Shown one piece after another: positions 27,921 through 36,224 of a stretch of DNA of 64,000 nucleotides. Position 1 is the stretch's first letter, and every line of letters starts with the position of its first letter. The notes beneath the pieces were generated by a model. That model made no database searches and was not told the DNA's origin. It worked only from the letters and a program-made list of their open reading frames with translations. The translations under genes were made by a program, and so were the position numbers. The stretch covers positions 124,001 to 188,000 of the forward strand of contig NZ_LHPI01000016.1 in NCBI RefSeq assembly GCF_001274785.1. The letters are read 5' to 3'. Origin of the DNA: Vibrio hepatarius (GTDB lineage Bacteria; Pseudomonadota; Gammaproteobacteria; Enterobacterales; Vibrionaceae).

Positions 27921-28351
27921 GGTGATCTCCTTACTTTTATTTATTCACCAATAAATAAAAGTGAATCAGCGACTAATAGTTATGATTTAAAAAACTTATA
28001 TGGATTAAAGTTCTAGGGAAAAATTTATATTTGAGCGTTATTCTTATTTGCTCTTTGCACCTATTCTAAAAGCAGATAAATCAACGGACTTTGCCGATCT
28101 TCACAAATTTAAATGCCCTTTATATTCCCCATTTTTTCAGAAATTTTTTCTAAGGGTAATTGGTTGATAAAATCGGATTTCTATTCCCTTGTTATTGGCT
28201 AAGTTTAATAAAGTAAGGTTTTGTTATGCAGGGTTGGTAAAAACTGGGAATTTTATGCATTAAGCTAGATTTTAATTCACAGTCAAATTTTCGAACTTAT
28301 TTTGATTTAAGTCAAAATCGTATTTTGTACTGCTTATCTTTGTTGGAACAA
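27921..28351 (-). promoter_or_regulatory. Control region upstream of the YfcC-type carrier: hairpin and FNR-like box
   Basis: AT-rich gap. A perfect hairpin with 13-bp arms, ACTTTTATTTATT (27933-27945) and AATAAATAAAAGT (27950-27962), loop of four, ends two bases before the AAGGAG ribosome site. Further up, TTGATTTAAGTCAA (28302-28315) matches the FNR consensus TTGAT-N4-ATCAA at 9 of 10 bases inside a 7-bp-arm palindrome, fitting an anaerobic carrier, although about 380 bp from the ATG. Confidence 0.6.
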
Positions 28352-28379
28352 TAAAAAAGAGAGCCGAAGCTCTCTTTTG
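28352..28379. terminator. Terminator after dcuA
   Basis: AAAGAGAGC, CGAA tetraloop, GCTCTCTTT with A-rich and T-rich flanks; strong on the minus strand (TTTTTTATT). Confidence 0.9.
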
Positions 28380-28402
28380 AATGAAGTTGATGATCTTTTC
28401 TT

Positions 28403-29713
28403 CTACTTGATCAATAAACCACCGAAAGTAAAACCTAACGCGACCGCTGAAGCGATGGTGACGACACCCGGAATAAAGAATGGGTGGTTAAACACATACT
28501 TACCAATACGCGTTGAACCTGTATCGTCCATTTCAACCGCTGCAAGCAGGGTTGGGTAGGTTGGTAGTACAAACAGCGCACTAACTGCGGCAAAAGAGGC
28601 AACCGCTGTTAGTGGTGCGACACCAATGGCCAATGCTGCTGGCATTAGCGCGACCGTGGTTGCACCTTGTGAGTAAAGCAGCATCGAAGCGAAGAACAAT
28701 ACCATGGCTAGCATCCATGGGTAGTCAGACAGCAGTGCGCCCGCCACTTCTTTGATGCCGTCAACGTGCGCGTTAACGAAGGTTGAACCTAGCCATGCTA
28801 CACCCAGCACGCAGACACACGCTGTCATACCAGAGCGGAATGTTGATGCTGATGGGATTTTCGCTGCGTCGATCTTAGTGATTAAGACGATAACCGCCGC
28901 TGCGGCTAGCATTACTGTCATGATCGCTTCGTTACGACCGAGCGCAGGGTCAACGATAAGACCAACTGATTTAGAAATCGCCGCCGCGTAGCAGACAACA
29001 AAGCCAATCGCCGCTAGGAAGATGTAAGTAGCGGTTTTTGCGGTTGGCAGGATTTCGCGTTGAGTTGTGCTCGACAGTTTCACCAAACCTTTCTCTAGAC
29101 GCTCTTGATAAATAGGATCGTCTTTAAGCTCGCCGCCCATAAAGTTCGCAACAAACGCGCCAATCATACAAGCAAGGAACGTGGTTGGAATACACACCGC
29201 AAGCAGAGTTAGGTAGTCCACGCCTTTTGGTGCCAGCATCGCTGCAAAAGCGACAACTGCGGCTGAGATTGGTGAAGCCGTGATCGCGATTTGTGAAGCG
29301 ACAACGGCAATAGACAGTGGGCGTGAAGGACGAACGCCTTGACCTTTTGCTACTTCCGCAATCACAGGTAGGGTTGAGAACGCCGTGTGGCCAGTACCCG
29401 CCATCAGTGTCATTAAGAATGTCACGATTGGCGCGTAAAAGGTGATGCGTTCAGGGTGTTTGCGCAAAAAGTTCTCTGCTACTTGTACCAACCAGTCCAT
29501 ACCACCGGCGACTTGCATTGCTGCAATCGCGGTAATGACCGACATGATGATCAAGATTACGTCAACAGGGATAAATGCTTGGCTAGTTGGAACACCTAAG
29601 ATCAACGAAAGGGCGATAACACCTGCGCCACCCGCTAAACCAATGCCAATGCCACCAATTCGTGCTCCCAAGAAAATGAAGAGCAGAACGGTAAAGAGTT
29701 CGACTGCTATCAT
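28403..29713 (-). CDS. dcuA: Anaerobic C4-dicarboxylate transporter DcuA
   Basis: Exchanges fumarate, aspartate, malate and succinate across the inner membrane. 436 residues, as DcuA. IFLGARIGGIGIGLAGG at the start, AGTGHTAFSTLPVIAEVAKGQGVRPSRPLS, and the C-terminal DDTGSTRIGKYVFNHPFFIPG match DcuA rather than DcuB. It follows aspA on the same strand with a 148-bp gap, the same pairing as in E. coli. Its role would be to bring in aspartate for AspA or export succinate. Confidence 0.96.
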   Translation of the reverse strand: MIAVELFTVLLFIFLGARIGGIGIGLAGGAGVIALSLILGVPTSQAFIPVDVILIIMSVITAIAAMQVAGGMDWLVQVAENFLRKHPERITFYAPIVTFLMTLMAGTGHTAFSTLPVIAEVAKGQGVRPSRPLSIAVVASQIAITASPISAAVVAFAAMLAPKGVDYLTLLAVCIPTTFLACMIGAFVANFMGGELKDDPIYQERLEKGLVKLSSTTQREILPTAKTATYIFLAAIGFVVCYAAAISKSVGLIVDPALGRNEAIMTVMLAAAAVIVLITKIDAAKIPSASTFRSGMTACVCVLGVAWLGSTFVNAHVDGIKEVAGALLSDYPWMLAMVLFFASMLLYSQGATTVALMPAALAIGVAPLTAVASFAAVSALFVLPTYPTLLAAVEMDDTGSTRIGKYVFNHPFFIPGVVTIASAVALGFTFGGLLIK

Positions 29714-29861
29714 GAGAATACCTCGTAAAGTTAATTATTAATTTTGTTTATCTAAAAACTCTGGTGCGGAATGCTTAGATAAGCAGATTTAAGGAGATGC
29801 TGGTACGTAAAGCGTAAAAACGAGCAAAAAGGGCCCCGTTAGGGACCCTTTAAATCAACGT
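29714..29861 (-). terminator. aspA-dcuA intergenic region with terminator
   Basis: AAGGGTCCC pairs with GGGGCCCTT on the minus strand (29826-29852), then TTTTT: a terminator between aspA and dcuA that may be partly read through. Nearer dcuA, TTATCTAA (29748-29755) and TTAGATAA (29775-29782) make a second, looser inverted repeat. Confidence 0.75.
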
Positions 29862-31313
29862 TTATTCGTAGCGTTTCGCTTTATACTTAGGATGCATAAA
29901 GTTATCAACTGAAAGAATGTCGTCTAACTCTTCAGAAGTTAGTAGACCACGCTCTAGTACGACTTCGCGTACGCTCTTACCTGTTTCTGCACAAATTTTA
30001 CCAACGATGTCGCCTTCGTGGTGGCCGATGTATGGGTTTAGGTAAGTCACGATACCGATAGAGTTGTATACGTAGTTTTCACAGATTTCTTTGTTCACTG
30101 TGATGCCATCAATACACTTGTCGCGTAGGTTGACACACGCATTAGCCAGTAGAGAGATAGACTCAAACATGCTTTGCGCGATAACCGGTTCCATAACGTT
30201 CAACTGTAGCTGACCGCCTTCTGCTGCGAATGAAACCGTGTTGTCGTTACCAAGTACTTTAAAGCAAACTTGGTTTACGACTTCTGGCACTACTGGGTTT
30301 ACTTTCGCTGGCATGATTGAAGAACCTGCTTGAAGCTCAGGTAGGTTCAATTCGTTCAGACCCGCACGTGGACCAGAAGAAAGCAGACGTAGGTCGTTAC
30401 AAATCTTAGACAGTTTAACCGCAAGGCGTTTTAGCGCGCCGTGAGTCATTACGTAAGCACCACAGTCTGACGTTGCTTCGATCAGGTCTTCTGCAGGCAC
30501 CACTTCTAGGCCAGTTACTTCAGCAAGGTGTTTCACCGCTAGTGCTTGGTAACCTTGAGGTGTGTTAAGACCAGTACCGATTGCCGTTGCACCTAGGTTG
30601 ATTTCAAGCAGTAGCTTAGAAGTGTACTCAAGCGCACGGATTTCTTCGTTTAGTGTGACTGCCCAAGCGTGGAACTCTTGACCAACTGTCATTGGCACAG
30701 CGTCTTGTAGCTGAGTACGACCCATCTTCAAGATGTCTTTGAATTCTTGGCTCTTAAGCTCGAATGCACCTTTTAGGTATTCAATCGCTTCAATCAGTTT
30801 TTGCACGCTGTTGTATACCGCGATACGGAAACCCGTAGGGTACGCACAGTTAGTTGATTGGCTCTTGTTTACGTGGTCGTTCGGGTTGATGAACTCGTAT
30901 TGGCCTTTTTCCTTGCCCATTAGTTCAAGTGCCACGTTCGCGATCACTTCGTTGGTGTTCATGTTGACAGAAGTGCCCGCACCACCTTGGAATACGTCTG
31001 AAGGGAATTGATCCATGCACTTACCTGTTTCAAGAATCAAATCACACGCTTCGATGATGTAGTTAGCAACGTCTTTTGGAATCGCGCCCAACTCTTTGTT
31101 GGCAAGAGCGGCTGCTTTCTTCGTCATGATCATGCCGCGAACGAATTCAGGCACGTCAGAGATAGTTACGTTGGAGATATTGAAGTTTTCAATCGCACGT
31201 AGGGTGTGGATACCGTAGTAAGCGTCAGCAGGAACGTGGCGTTCACCTAGTAAGTCTTCTTCGATACGTGTAGCTGGGGCTGCTGTTTTTGGAGCATCAG
31301 TAAGAGTAGCCAT
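29862..31313 (-). CDS. aspA: Aspartate ammonia-lyase AspA
   Basis: Converts aspartate to fumarate and ammonia. 483 residues of the fumarase/aspartase family, with the signature [12 protein letters not shown] and the [17 protein letters not shown] region. Start ATG 31313 is preferred since AAGGA lies seven bases before it; a GTG immediately before (31316) is in frame. With DcuA it supplies fumarate for anaerobic respiration. The N-terminus is extended with an Ala/Thr/Pro-rich stretch of about 16 residues relative to E. coli. Confidence 0.97.
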   Translation of the reverse strand: MATLTDAPKTAAPATRIEEDLLGERHVPADAYYGIHTLRAIENFNISNVTISDVPEFVRGMIMTKKAAALANKELGAIPKDVANYIIEACDLILETGKCMDQFPSDVFQGGAGTSVNMNTNEVIANVALELMGKEKGQYEFINPNDHVNKSQSTNCAYPTGFRIAVYNSVQKLIEAIEYLKGAFELKSQEFKDILKMGRTQLQDAVPMTVGQEFHAWAVTLNEEIRALEYTSKLLLEINLGATAIGTGLNTPQGYQALAVKHLAEVTGLEVVPAEDLIEATSDCGAYVMTHGALKRLAVKLSKICNDLRLLSSGPRAGLNELNLPELQAGSSIMPAKVNPVVPEVVNQVCFKVLGNDNTVSFAAEGGQLQLNVMEPVIAQSMFESISLLANACVNLRDKCIDGITVNKEICENYVYNSIGIVTYLNPYIGHHEGDIVGKICAETGKSVREVVLERGLLTSEELDDILSVDNFMHPKYKAKRYE

Positions 31314-31640
31314 CACAGGATCCTTAGATAATTATTCTGATAATAAAGTAATTTACTAGCCAATCTGCAATTTAAGAATCCATTCGTCAGAGTTTTAGGC
31401 TGTCAAATCTGTCCTGACTTATGGGGCTCATCATACTGTACTTGCCGCATAAAAATAGTAACTGGATCACCTTTTTCGCTTTTGATCAGTCAAAGTTTTG
31501 CAAGATATGAACAGGGTATAAATAGACTGCTATTTCTTCGCCAACATCGGGCGTAGGAACTGCGCTGACACGATTTTTTACCGCTTAGATTTGAGCTAAA
31601 CCAGCTGAGCACGTACACTGAATTCAACAAAGGAGGGCGT
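31314..31640. promoter_or_regulatory. Divergent control region aspA / fxsA
   Basis: Holds promoters for both genes. A weak CRP-like site, GGTGATCCAGTTACT on the minus strand (around 31449-31470), is the best candidate for aspA control. TTTTGATCAGTCAAAG (about 31479-31495) resembles an FNR box but the spacer is wrong. Nothing else recognised. Confidence 0.4.
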
Positions 31641-32186
31641 GTGTTTCCTATCTTATTATTACTGTTTATTTTTGTTCCTATTATCGAAATAGGCCTGTTT
31701 ATTTCGGTGGGCGGTTACTTAGGTTTGTGGCCGACTATCGCTTTGGTGTTGATCACCGCGTTTGTTGGTGCCTCTTTAGTACGTAGCCAAGGGCTACAGA
31801 CGCTAATGTCGGTACAAAACAAACTTCAGCAAGGTGAGTTGCCAGCGCAGCAGATTTTTGAAGGCGTAATGCTAGCGTTCGCCGGGGTGTTGTTGTTAAC
31901 CCCAGGGTTTATGACCGATGCTCTCGGTATGTTAGTCCTGTTACCAGCCCCTCGTGCGGCCATCGCCAAATATCTGATGAGTAAAATGGTGGTTAAGTCG
32001 GTCGGTGGCGGTTTTCAAGGTGGCTTTCAGCAAGGTCCATTTAACCAAGGACCATTTGATAACGACCCATTCCATCGTGACCCATTCGACTCTCAACGTG
32101 GTGACCCATTTGACTCTCAACGTGGTGATACGTTTGAAGGGGAATACGAGCGCAAAGATGACGACGATCGTAACAAGCTGAATTAA
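31641..32186 (+). CDS. fxsA: FxsA-family membrane protein
   Basis: Inner-membrane protein; in E. coli overexpression of FxsA relieves phage T7 exclusion by the F plasmid, its natural role being unclear. 181 residues, GTG start at 31641 with AGGAGG at 31631-31636. Hydrophobic segments at about 1-20, 25-45 and 75-100 include LLLFIFVPIIEIGLFISVGG and the conserved LLTPGFMTDALG. The C-terminal tail is Gly/Pro/Asp-rich with two exact copies of DPFDSQRG, encoded by a 24-bp tandem repeat (32079-32126). It ends in an acidic/basic stretch, EYERKDDDDRNK. Confidence 0.94.
   Translation: MFPILLLLFIFVPIIEIGLFISVGGYLGLWPTIALVLITAFVGASLVRSQGLQTLMSVQNKLQQGELPAQQIFEGVMLAFAGVLLLTPGFMTDALGMLVLLPAPRAAIAKYLMSKMVVKSVGGGFQGGFQQGPFNQGPFDNDPFHRDPFDSQRGDPFDSQRGDTFEGEYERKDDDDRNKLN
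32079..32126 (+). repeat. 24-bp tandem repeat inside fxsA
   Basis: Two units, 32079-32102 and 32103-32126, differ at one base and encode DPFDSQRG twice. A preceding degenerate unit (FDNDPFHR) suggests the tail grew by slippage. Confidence 0.85.
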
Positions 32187-32218
32187 GCCGCTCGTTAGTC
32201 CAAACACTCAGAACAATA

Positions 32219-32246
32219 GAGACGCTCTTCGGAGCGTCTTTTTTTG
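32219..32246 (+). terminator. Terminator after fxsA
   Basis: AGACGCTC, loop TTCGG-side, GAGCGTCT-type stem with T7 following. Confidence 0.92.
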
Positions 32247-32535
32247 TTTTTGCAATCGAGTAATTGTTCTATTTATTAGTTATTTATTAATTAACTCAAT
32301 GGATTAATCTCAGTTTTGAAACAAACATTTTCTAGTGGTGTGTAAAATTTGATAAGGGTTCAAATATTCATTAAATCTATGAGATCTACATCTCGATGTA
32401 ATGGAACTTTGTTTTTTTGTTTCATAAAAAAGGTCAACACTGGTCGAGATTTATCAGTCAAATTTCGTACTTGTAGTGACATGGAACGCACTTTCTTTCT
32501 CGGTGGTGGAAGGAAGTGATTTTAAGGTGGACATA
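32247..32535 (+). promoter_or_regulatory. Upstream region of the secreted nuclease gene
   Basis: AT-rich in its first 200 bases, with no ORF. GAGAT-ctac-ATCTC (around 32380-32393) is a small inverted repeat. The V. cholerae homolog Xds is phosphate-regulated, but I cannot find a convincing Pho box here. Confidence 0.4.
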
Positions 32536-35133
32536 ATGAAACAAAAACTTACCCCAACCCTGATCGCAGCGGTGGTCGCAAGCACGCTTTCGGTTCAAGC
32601 ACAGGCCGATATTATTATCTCTCAATACGTTGAGGGGAGTAGCTTCAACAAAGCGATCGAAATCGCCAACACTGGCGATAGCGCGGTGACGCTCACTGGT
32701 TATCAACTCGCTAAATCAATAGATGGTAAAGGAAACTGGGACGAAAAATACGACCTCAGCAACGTAACGTTAGAAGCGGAGAGTGTGTTTGTACTTGCTA
32801 ATAGCGGTGCGAATAGCGCCATTAAAGCGCTTAGTAATGATACAGACAATTCGGTAACAAGTTTTAACGGCGATGATCCTATTGCGTTACTCAAAGATGG
32901 TGCTGTCCATGATTTATTGGGCGAGATGGGTGATAAGGATTTTGCTAAAGACGTAACTTTAGTGCGCAATACCAATGCGATGAAGCCATCTGCGACGTAC
33001 TTTGCTTCTCAGTGGACAACGCTAGAACAAAACGACATCACGGGGTTGGGTGAACTGGATGGCGGCACGGCACTACAACCATTTGCTTGTACGCAAGACG
33101 GCCTAGAGCCTGAGTTTACTGCGATTCAAACCATTCAAGGTTCAGGCAAAACGTCACCATTTATTGACGGTTACCCATACATTACTAACGAAGAATTTTT
33201 CGTGAAAGGCGTCGTCAGTGCGGTCACCACTGGATTGACCAAAGGCTTCTATCTACAAGCGCTAGACGATGACAACGACCCACAGACGTCAGACGGCTTG
33301 TTCGTTTACACCAATCAATCCAGCTCTGAACTTCAGCCTGGTGACGTTGTGTGCGTGAAAGGTAAAGTGCAGGAATACTACAACCTGACTCAGCTTAAAG
33401 CAGAGAACAACGATTGGGTGAAGCAAGGTGAAACCAGCGCGCCAGACGCTACGGAAGTGGTGATTCTGCCTGGCGACGAAACGTTTGAAGACACGTTAGA
33501 ACGTTACGAAGGCATGCTGGTGAAAACCACCGAAGCGTTAGATATGCGTGTGACGCGTACCTTTGGTTACGATTACGCGGCGCGCCGCAATAATATGGTA
33601 TTGGCACAAGGACGGATTAACATGCATCCAAACCAAGTGCATCCAGCCGGATCTGAGGAAGCCAAACAACAAAGCGCGGAAAACGCTGAGCGCCGTCTGT
33701 TTGTTGAATCGGATGCCAAAGCCGCTGACGGCCAAATCCCGTATTACCCAGAATTCGGCCGTACCGACGCTGACCAAAATGGTTCGACTGAAGACTACAT
33801 TCGTATCGACGATAGTGTCGTTGGCCTAGAGGGTGTACTGAGCTACAGCTACAACGATTATCGTCTGATCGTCACCAACCAACTGAGTGCCGAGAACTTC
33901 GTTCACAACGATCCGCGTACCGATTCGGTGGATATGAAAGAAGGTGACTTGCGCATCGCGACGTTCAACGTACTTAACTACTTTAACTCCCCATTTGGTG
34001 GTGACAGCAACCCACATGGCGATAACCGTGGCGCGGACAACTACGAAGAGTTCGAAGTCCAACAAGAGAAAATCGTTAACGCCATTCTTCGTTTAGACGC
34101 TGATATTGTTGGCTTGATGGAAATCGAGAACAATGGGTTTGGTGATGCAGGTGCTGTGCGTCAACTTGTTGAGCAGTTAAATCAGCGTATCGATGACAAA
34201 AAACTGCGTTACGATTTTGTTGCGATGGACAGCAATGGCGATAAGCGAATCGACGAGAACGACTATGTCGGTAGCGATGCAATCACCACTGGCGTGATCT
34301 ACCGTCCTAAAGTTGTGAAACTGAAAACGCCACGCGTGATCCCAATGCCAAGTCAACAAGCCCCAGCGGTGCTAGATGACAACGGTAAAGTGATTGAAGA
34401 CGGAAAAAACTACCAGCGCGATACATTAGCGCCGACGTTTAAAGTTAAAGGCTCAAAAGAGAGTTTAACCGTCGCGATTAACCACTTTAAATCGAAAGGC
34501 TCGAAATGTTGGGAAGACGCTGCGCCAGTTGAGCAAGGTGGCCAGGGCGGAAAAGACTTAGACCAACAAGGTTCTTGTGAGAACTTTCGTGTCGCCGCTG
34601 CGGTTGCGTTGGGTGAAGCGCTGAAAGAGATCAAAGGACACAAAGTTATCCTCGGTGATATGAACTCGTACGGCATGGAAGACCCAATGCTAGTGCTGAC
34701 TGACTACAGTGCCGAGAAATACGGCAAAGAGATCAAAGCAGCGCGTAACACTTACATCGCCGACGAGCCTCAGTTTGGTGATGCGGGAGCGGTGATCGAG
34801 CAGAGCTATGGTTACATTAACGCGGTTGCGATGAAACACCCTGATAGCTGGAGCTACTCATACAACGACGAAGTGGGCGCGCTTGACCATCTATTGATCA
34901 GCCCAAGCCTGAAAGCGCATTTTGTTGACGCGACCGACTGGCATATCAATGGCGGTGAATCGACGCTGTTTGACTACAACGACGAGTACAAAGGTGACAT
35001 GCCGAAGTATAACGACCACTTCCGTTCTTCAGACCACGACCCTGCGGTTCTGGAACTGAAAATGGCTGGTTCATTCGGTATTGGCGGACTGATGGCGATG
35101 CTAGGTTTGGTCGCGTGGCGACGCCGCGGCTAA
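32536..35133 (+). CDS. xds: Secreted ExeM/NucH-type nuclease (Xds-like)
   Basis: Extracellular DNase of 865 residues. A signal peptide (about 1-24, cleavage after QAQA) is followed by a lamin-tail-like domain (about 25-150), an OB-fold region (about 200-350) and an endonuclease/exonuclease/phosphatase domain (about 465-840) with LRIATFNVLNYFN, IVGLMEIENN, VILGDMNSYGMEDP and SSDHDPAVLEL. The C-terminus is a GlyGly-CTERM sorting tail (GSFGIGGLMAML, helix, RRRG), which predicts type II secretion and rhombosortase cleavage. Start ATG 32536 has AAGGTGG upstream and gives the signal peptide. In V. cholerae Xds degrades extracellular DNA in biofilms and traps. Gene position before pabA-argD supports orthology. 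Confidence 0.92.
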   Translation: MKQKLTPTLIAAVVASTLSVQAQADIIISQYVEGSSFNKAIEIANTGDSAVTLTGYQLAKSIDGKGNWDEKYDLSNVTLEAESVFVLANSGANSAIKALSNDTDNSVTSFNGDDPIALLKDGAVHDLLGEMGDKDFAKDVTLVRNTNAMKPSATYFASQWTTLEQNDITGLGELDGGTALQPFACTQDGLEPEFTAIQTIQGSGKTSPFIDGYPYITNEEFFVKGVVSAVTTGLTKGFYLQALDDDNDPQTSDGLFVYTNQSSSELQPGDVVCVKGKVQEYYNLTQLKAENNDWVKQGETSAPDATEVVILPGDETFEDTLERYEGMLVKTTEALDMRVTRTFGYDYAARRNNMVLAQGRINMHPNQVHPAGSEEAKQQSAENAERRLFVESDAKAADGQIPYYPEFGRTDADQNGSTEDYIRIDDSVVGLEGVLSYSYNDYRLIVTNQLSAENFVHNDPRTDSVDMKEGDLRIATFNVLNYFNSPFGGDSNPHGDNRGADNYEEFEVQQEKIVNAILRLDADIVGLMEIENNGFGDAGAVRQLVEQLNQRIDDKKLRYDFVAMDSNGDKRIDENDYVGSDAITTGVIYRPKVVKLKTPRVIPMPSQQAPAVLDDNGKVIEDGKNYQRDTLAPTFKVKGSKESLTVAINHFKSKGSKCWEDAAPVEQGGQGGKDLDQQGSCENFRVAAAVALGEALKEIKGHKVILGDMNSYGMEDPMLVLTDYSAEKYGKEIKAARNTYIADEPQFGDAGAVIEQSYGYINAVAMKHPDSWSYSYNDEVGALDHLLISPSLKAHFVDATDWHINGGESTLFDYNDEYKGDMPKYNDHFRSSDHDPAVLELKMAGSFGIGGLMAMLGLVAWRRRG

Positions 35134-35156
35134 CTCGCTTGTAGTTTCACGGTAAT

Positions 35157-35188
35157 CAACGCCAGCCGAATTCGGCTGGCGTTTTTAT
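35157..35188 (+). terminator. Terminator after the nuclease gene
   Basis: Perfect palindrome AACGCCAGCCGAA/TTCGGCTGGCGTT (35158-35183) followed by TTTT. Confidence 0.92.
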
Positions 35189-35303
35189 TGCGATGACGAA
35201 TCAATGTGAGGACAAACACACCCCGTTATTGTTGCAGGCGCTTAGTGATAGTTGAATCGGTATACTGTGTTGGTAATTGTTACAGCAACGGATAACGCCG
35301 GAT

Positions 35304-36218
35304 ATGGACATCAGCTATCGTCAGCTCAAAGCTTTTATCGCTTTGGCTGAGGAACAAAATTTTACTTATGCCGCTGAAAAGGTGCACATCACCCAGTCTG
35401 CGTTGAGCCAGATGATGAAAAAGCTAACCCAGCAACTTGCCAGCGAACTCTATCAGCGCCAAGGCAGAAAAATCATCCTCACTGAAGCGGGCGAGCAGTT
35501 GTATCAGGAAGCGCGATTTATCGTCAATCGCTTGGATAAACTGGTGCAGCAGAACAAAGACCGCCAACACGGCTACAACAAATCGCTGGTGGTATCGTCG
35601 CTCTACACACTGTGTGCATCCTTAGCGCCGAAAACCCTCAATGACCTGAAAAAGCGCCATCCAGATTTTACTTTTCGCTTAATTGAAGAACGGGTTGATG
35701 ACATTACCCATTCAGTACTGCAAGGGCAGGCAGACATCGGCATCAACACCAATCCGAATCACCCAGAATTGAACTTTGATTTACTGTTTCGCGATTACCT
35801 GTGCTTTGTTTGCCGGCAAGACCATCCGCTCGCCGAGCATAAGCAAGTCAGCTGGGAACAAGCGCATCAATACGCGTCGATTGGTGTCAGCCCCGGGAAC
35901 AGTTTACGCACCCTTGCCGACGAAGCGTTTCAACGCATTGGTTTAACCTATGATCCGGAGTTGAGCGCTTCGCATACCTCAACGTTATTAGGGATGATTT
36001 CCAGCGGACTAGGTTCGACGATTCTGTCGTCCACCATCGGCGAGTTGAACAACAACGCGGAAATTCGCTTTATCCCGATTATTCAGCCGGTTCAGTACCG
36101 CTCGGTTGGGCTTATCACACGTAAAGAAACTCATCGAGAGTTAGTTGATGAGTTCAGTTTGATTTTGAAAAAGCATGTCAGCGACTGGGGCTTTGCTGAG
36201 TTCATCCCCAGTCGTTAA
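35304..36218 (+). CDS. LysR-family transcriptional regulator
   Basis: 304 residues. The N-terminal helix-turn-helix reads LKAFIALAEEQNFTYAAEKVHITQSALSQMMKKL; residues 90-300 form the periplasmic-binding-like effector domain. ATG 35304 is the normal LysR start; a TTG at 35277 would add nine residues. It converges on the AbgT carrier gene with only 6 bp between the two stops, so any role in controlling the AbgT/M20 pair is inferred from position (in E. coli abgR is next to abgABT). Confidence 0.92.
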   Translation: MDISYRQLKAFIALAEEQNFTYAAEKVHITQSALSQMMKKLTQQLASELYQRQGRKIILTEAGEQLYQEARFIVNRLDKLVQQNKDRQHGYNKSLVVSSLYTLCASLAPKTLNDLKKRHPDFTFRLIEERVDDITHSVLQGQADIGINTNPNHPELNFDLLFRDYLCFVCRQDHPLAEHKQVSWEQAHQYASIGVSPGNSLRTLADEAFQRIGLTYDPELSASHTSTLLGMISSGLGSTILSSTIGELNNNAEIRFIPIIQPVQYRSVGLITRKETHRELVDEFSLILKKHVSDWGFAEFIPSR

Positions 36219-36224
36219 GCGGGG

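Noticed and set aside
31479..31495. FNR-like TTTTGATCAGTCAAAG upstream of aspA
   Set aside because: Half-sites are two bases apart rather than four.
32247..32535. Pho box before the nuclease gene
   Set aside because: No two CTGTCAT-like half-sites at the right spacing were found.
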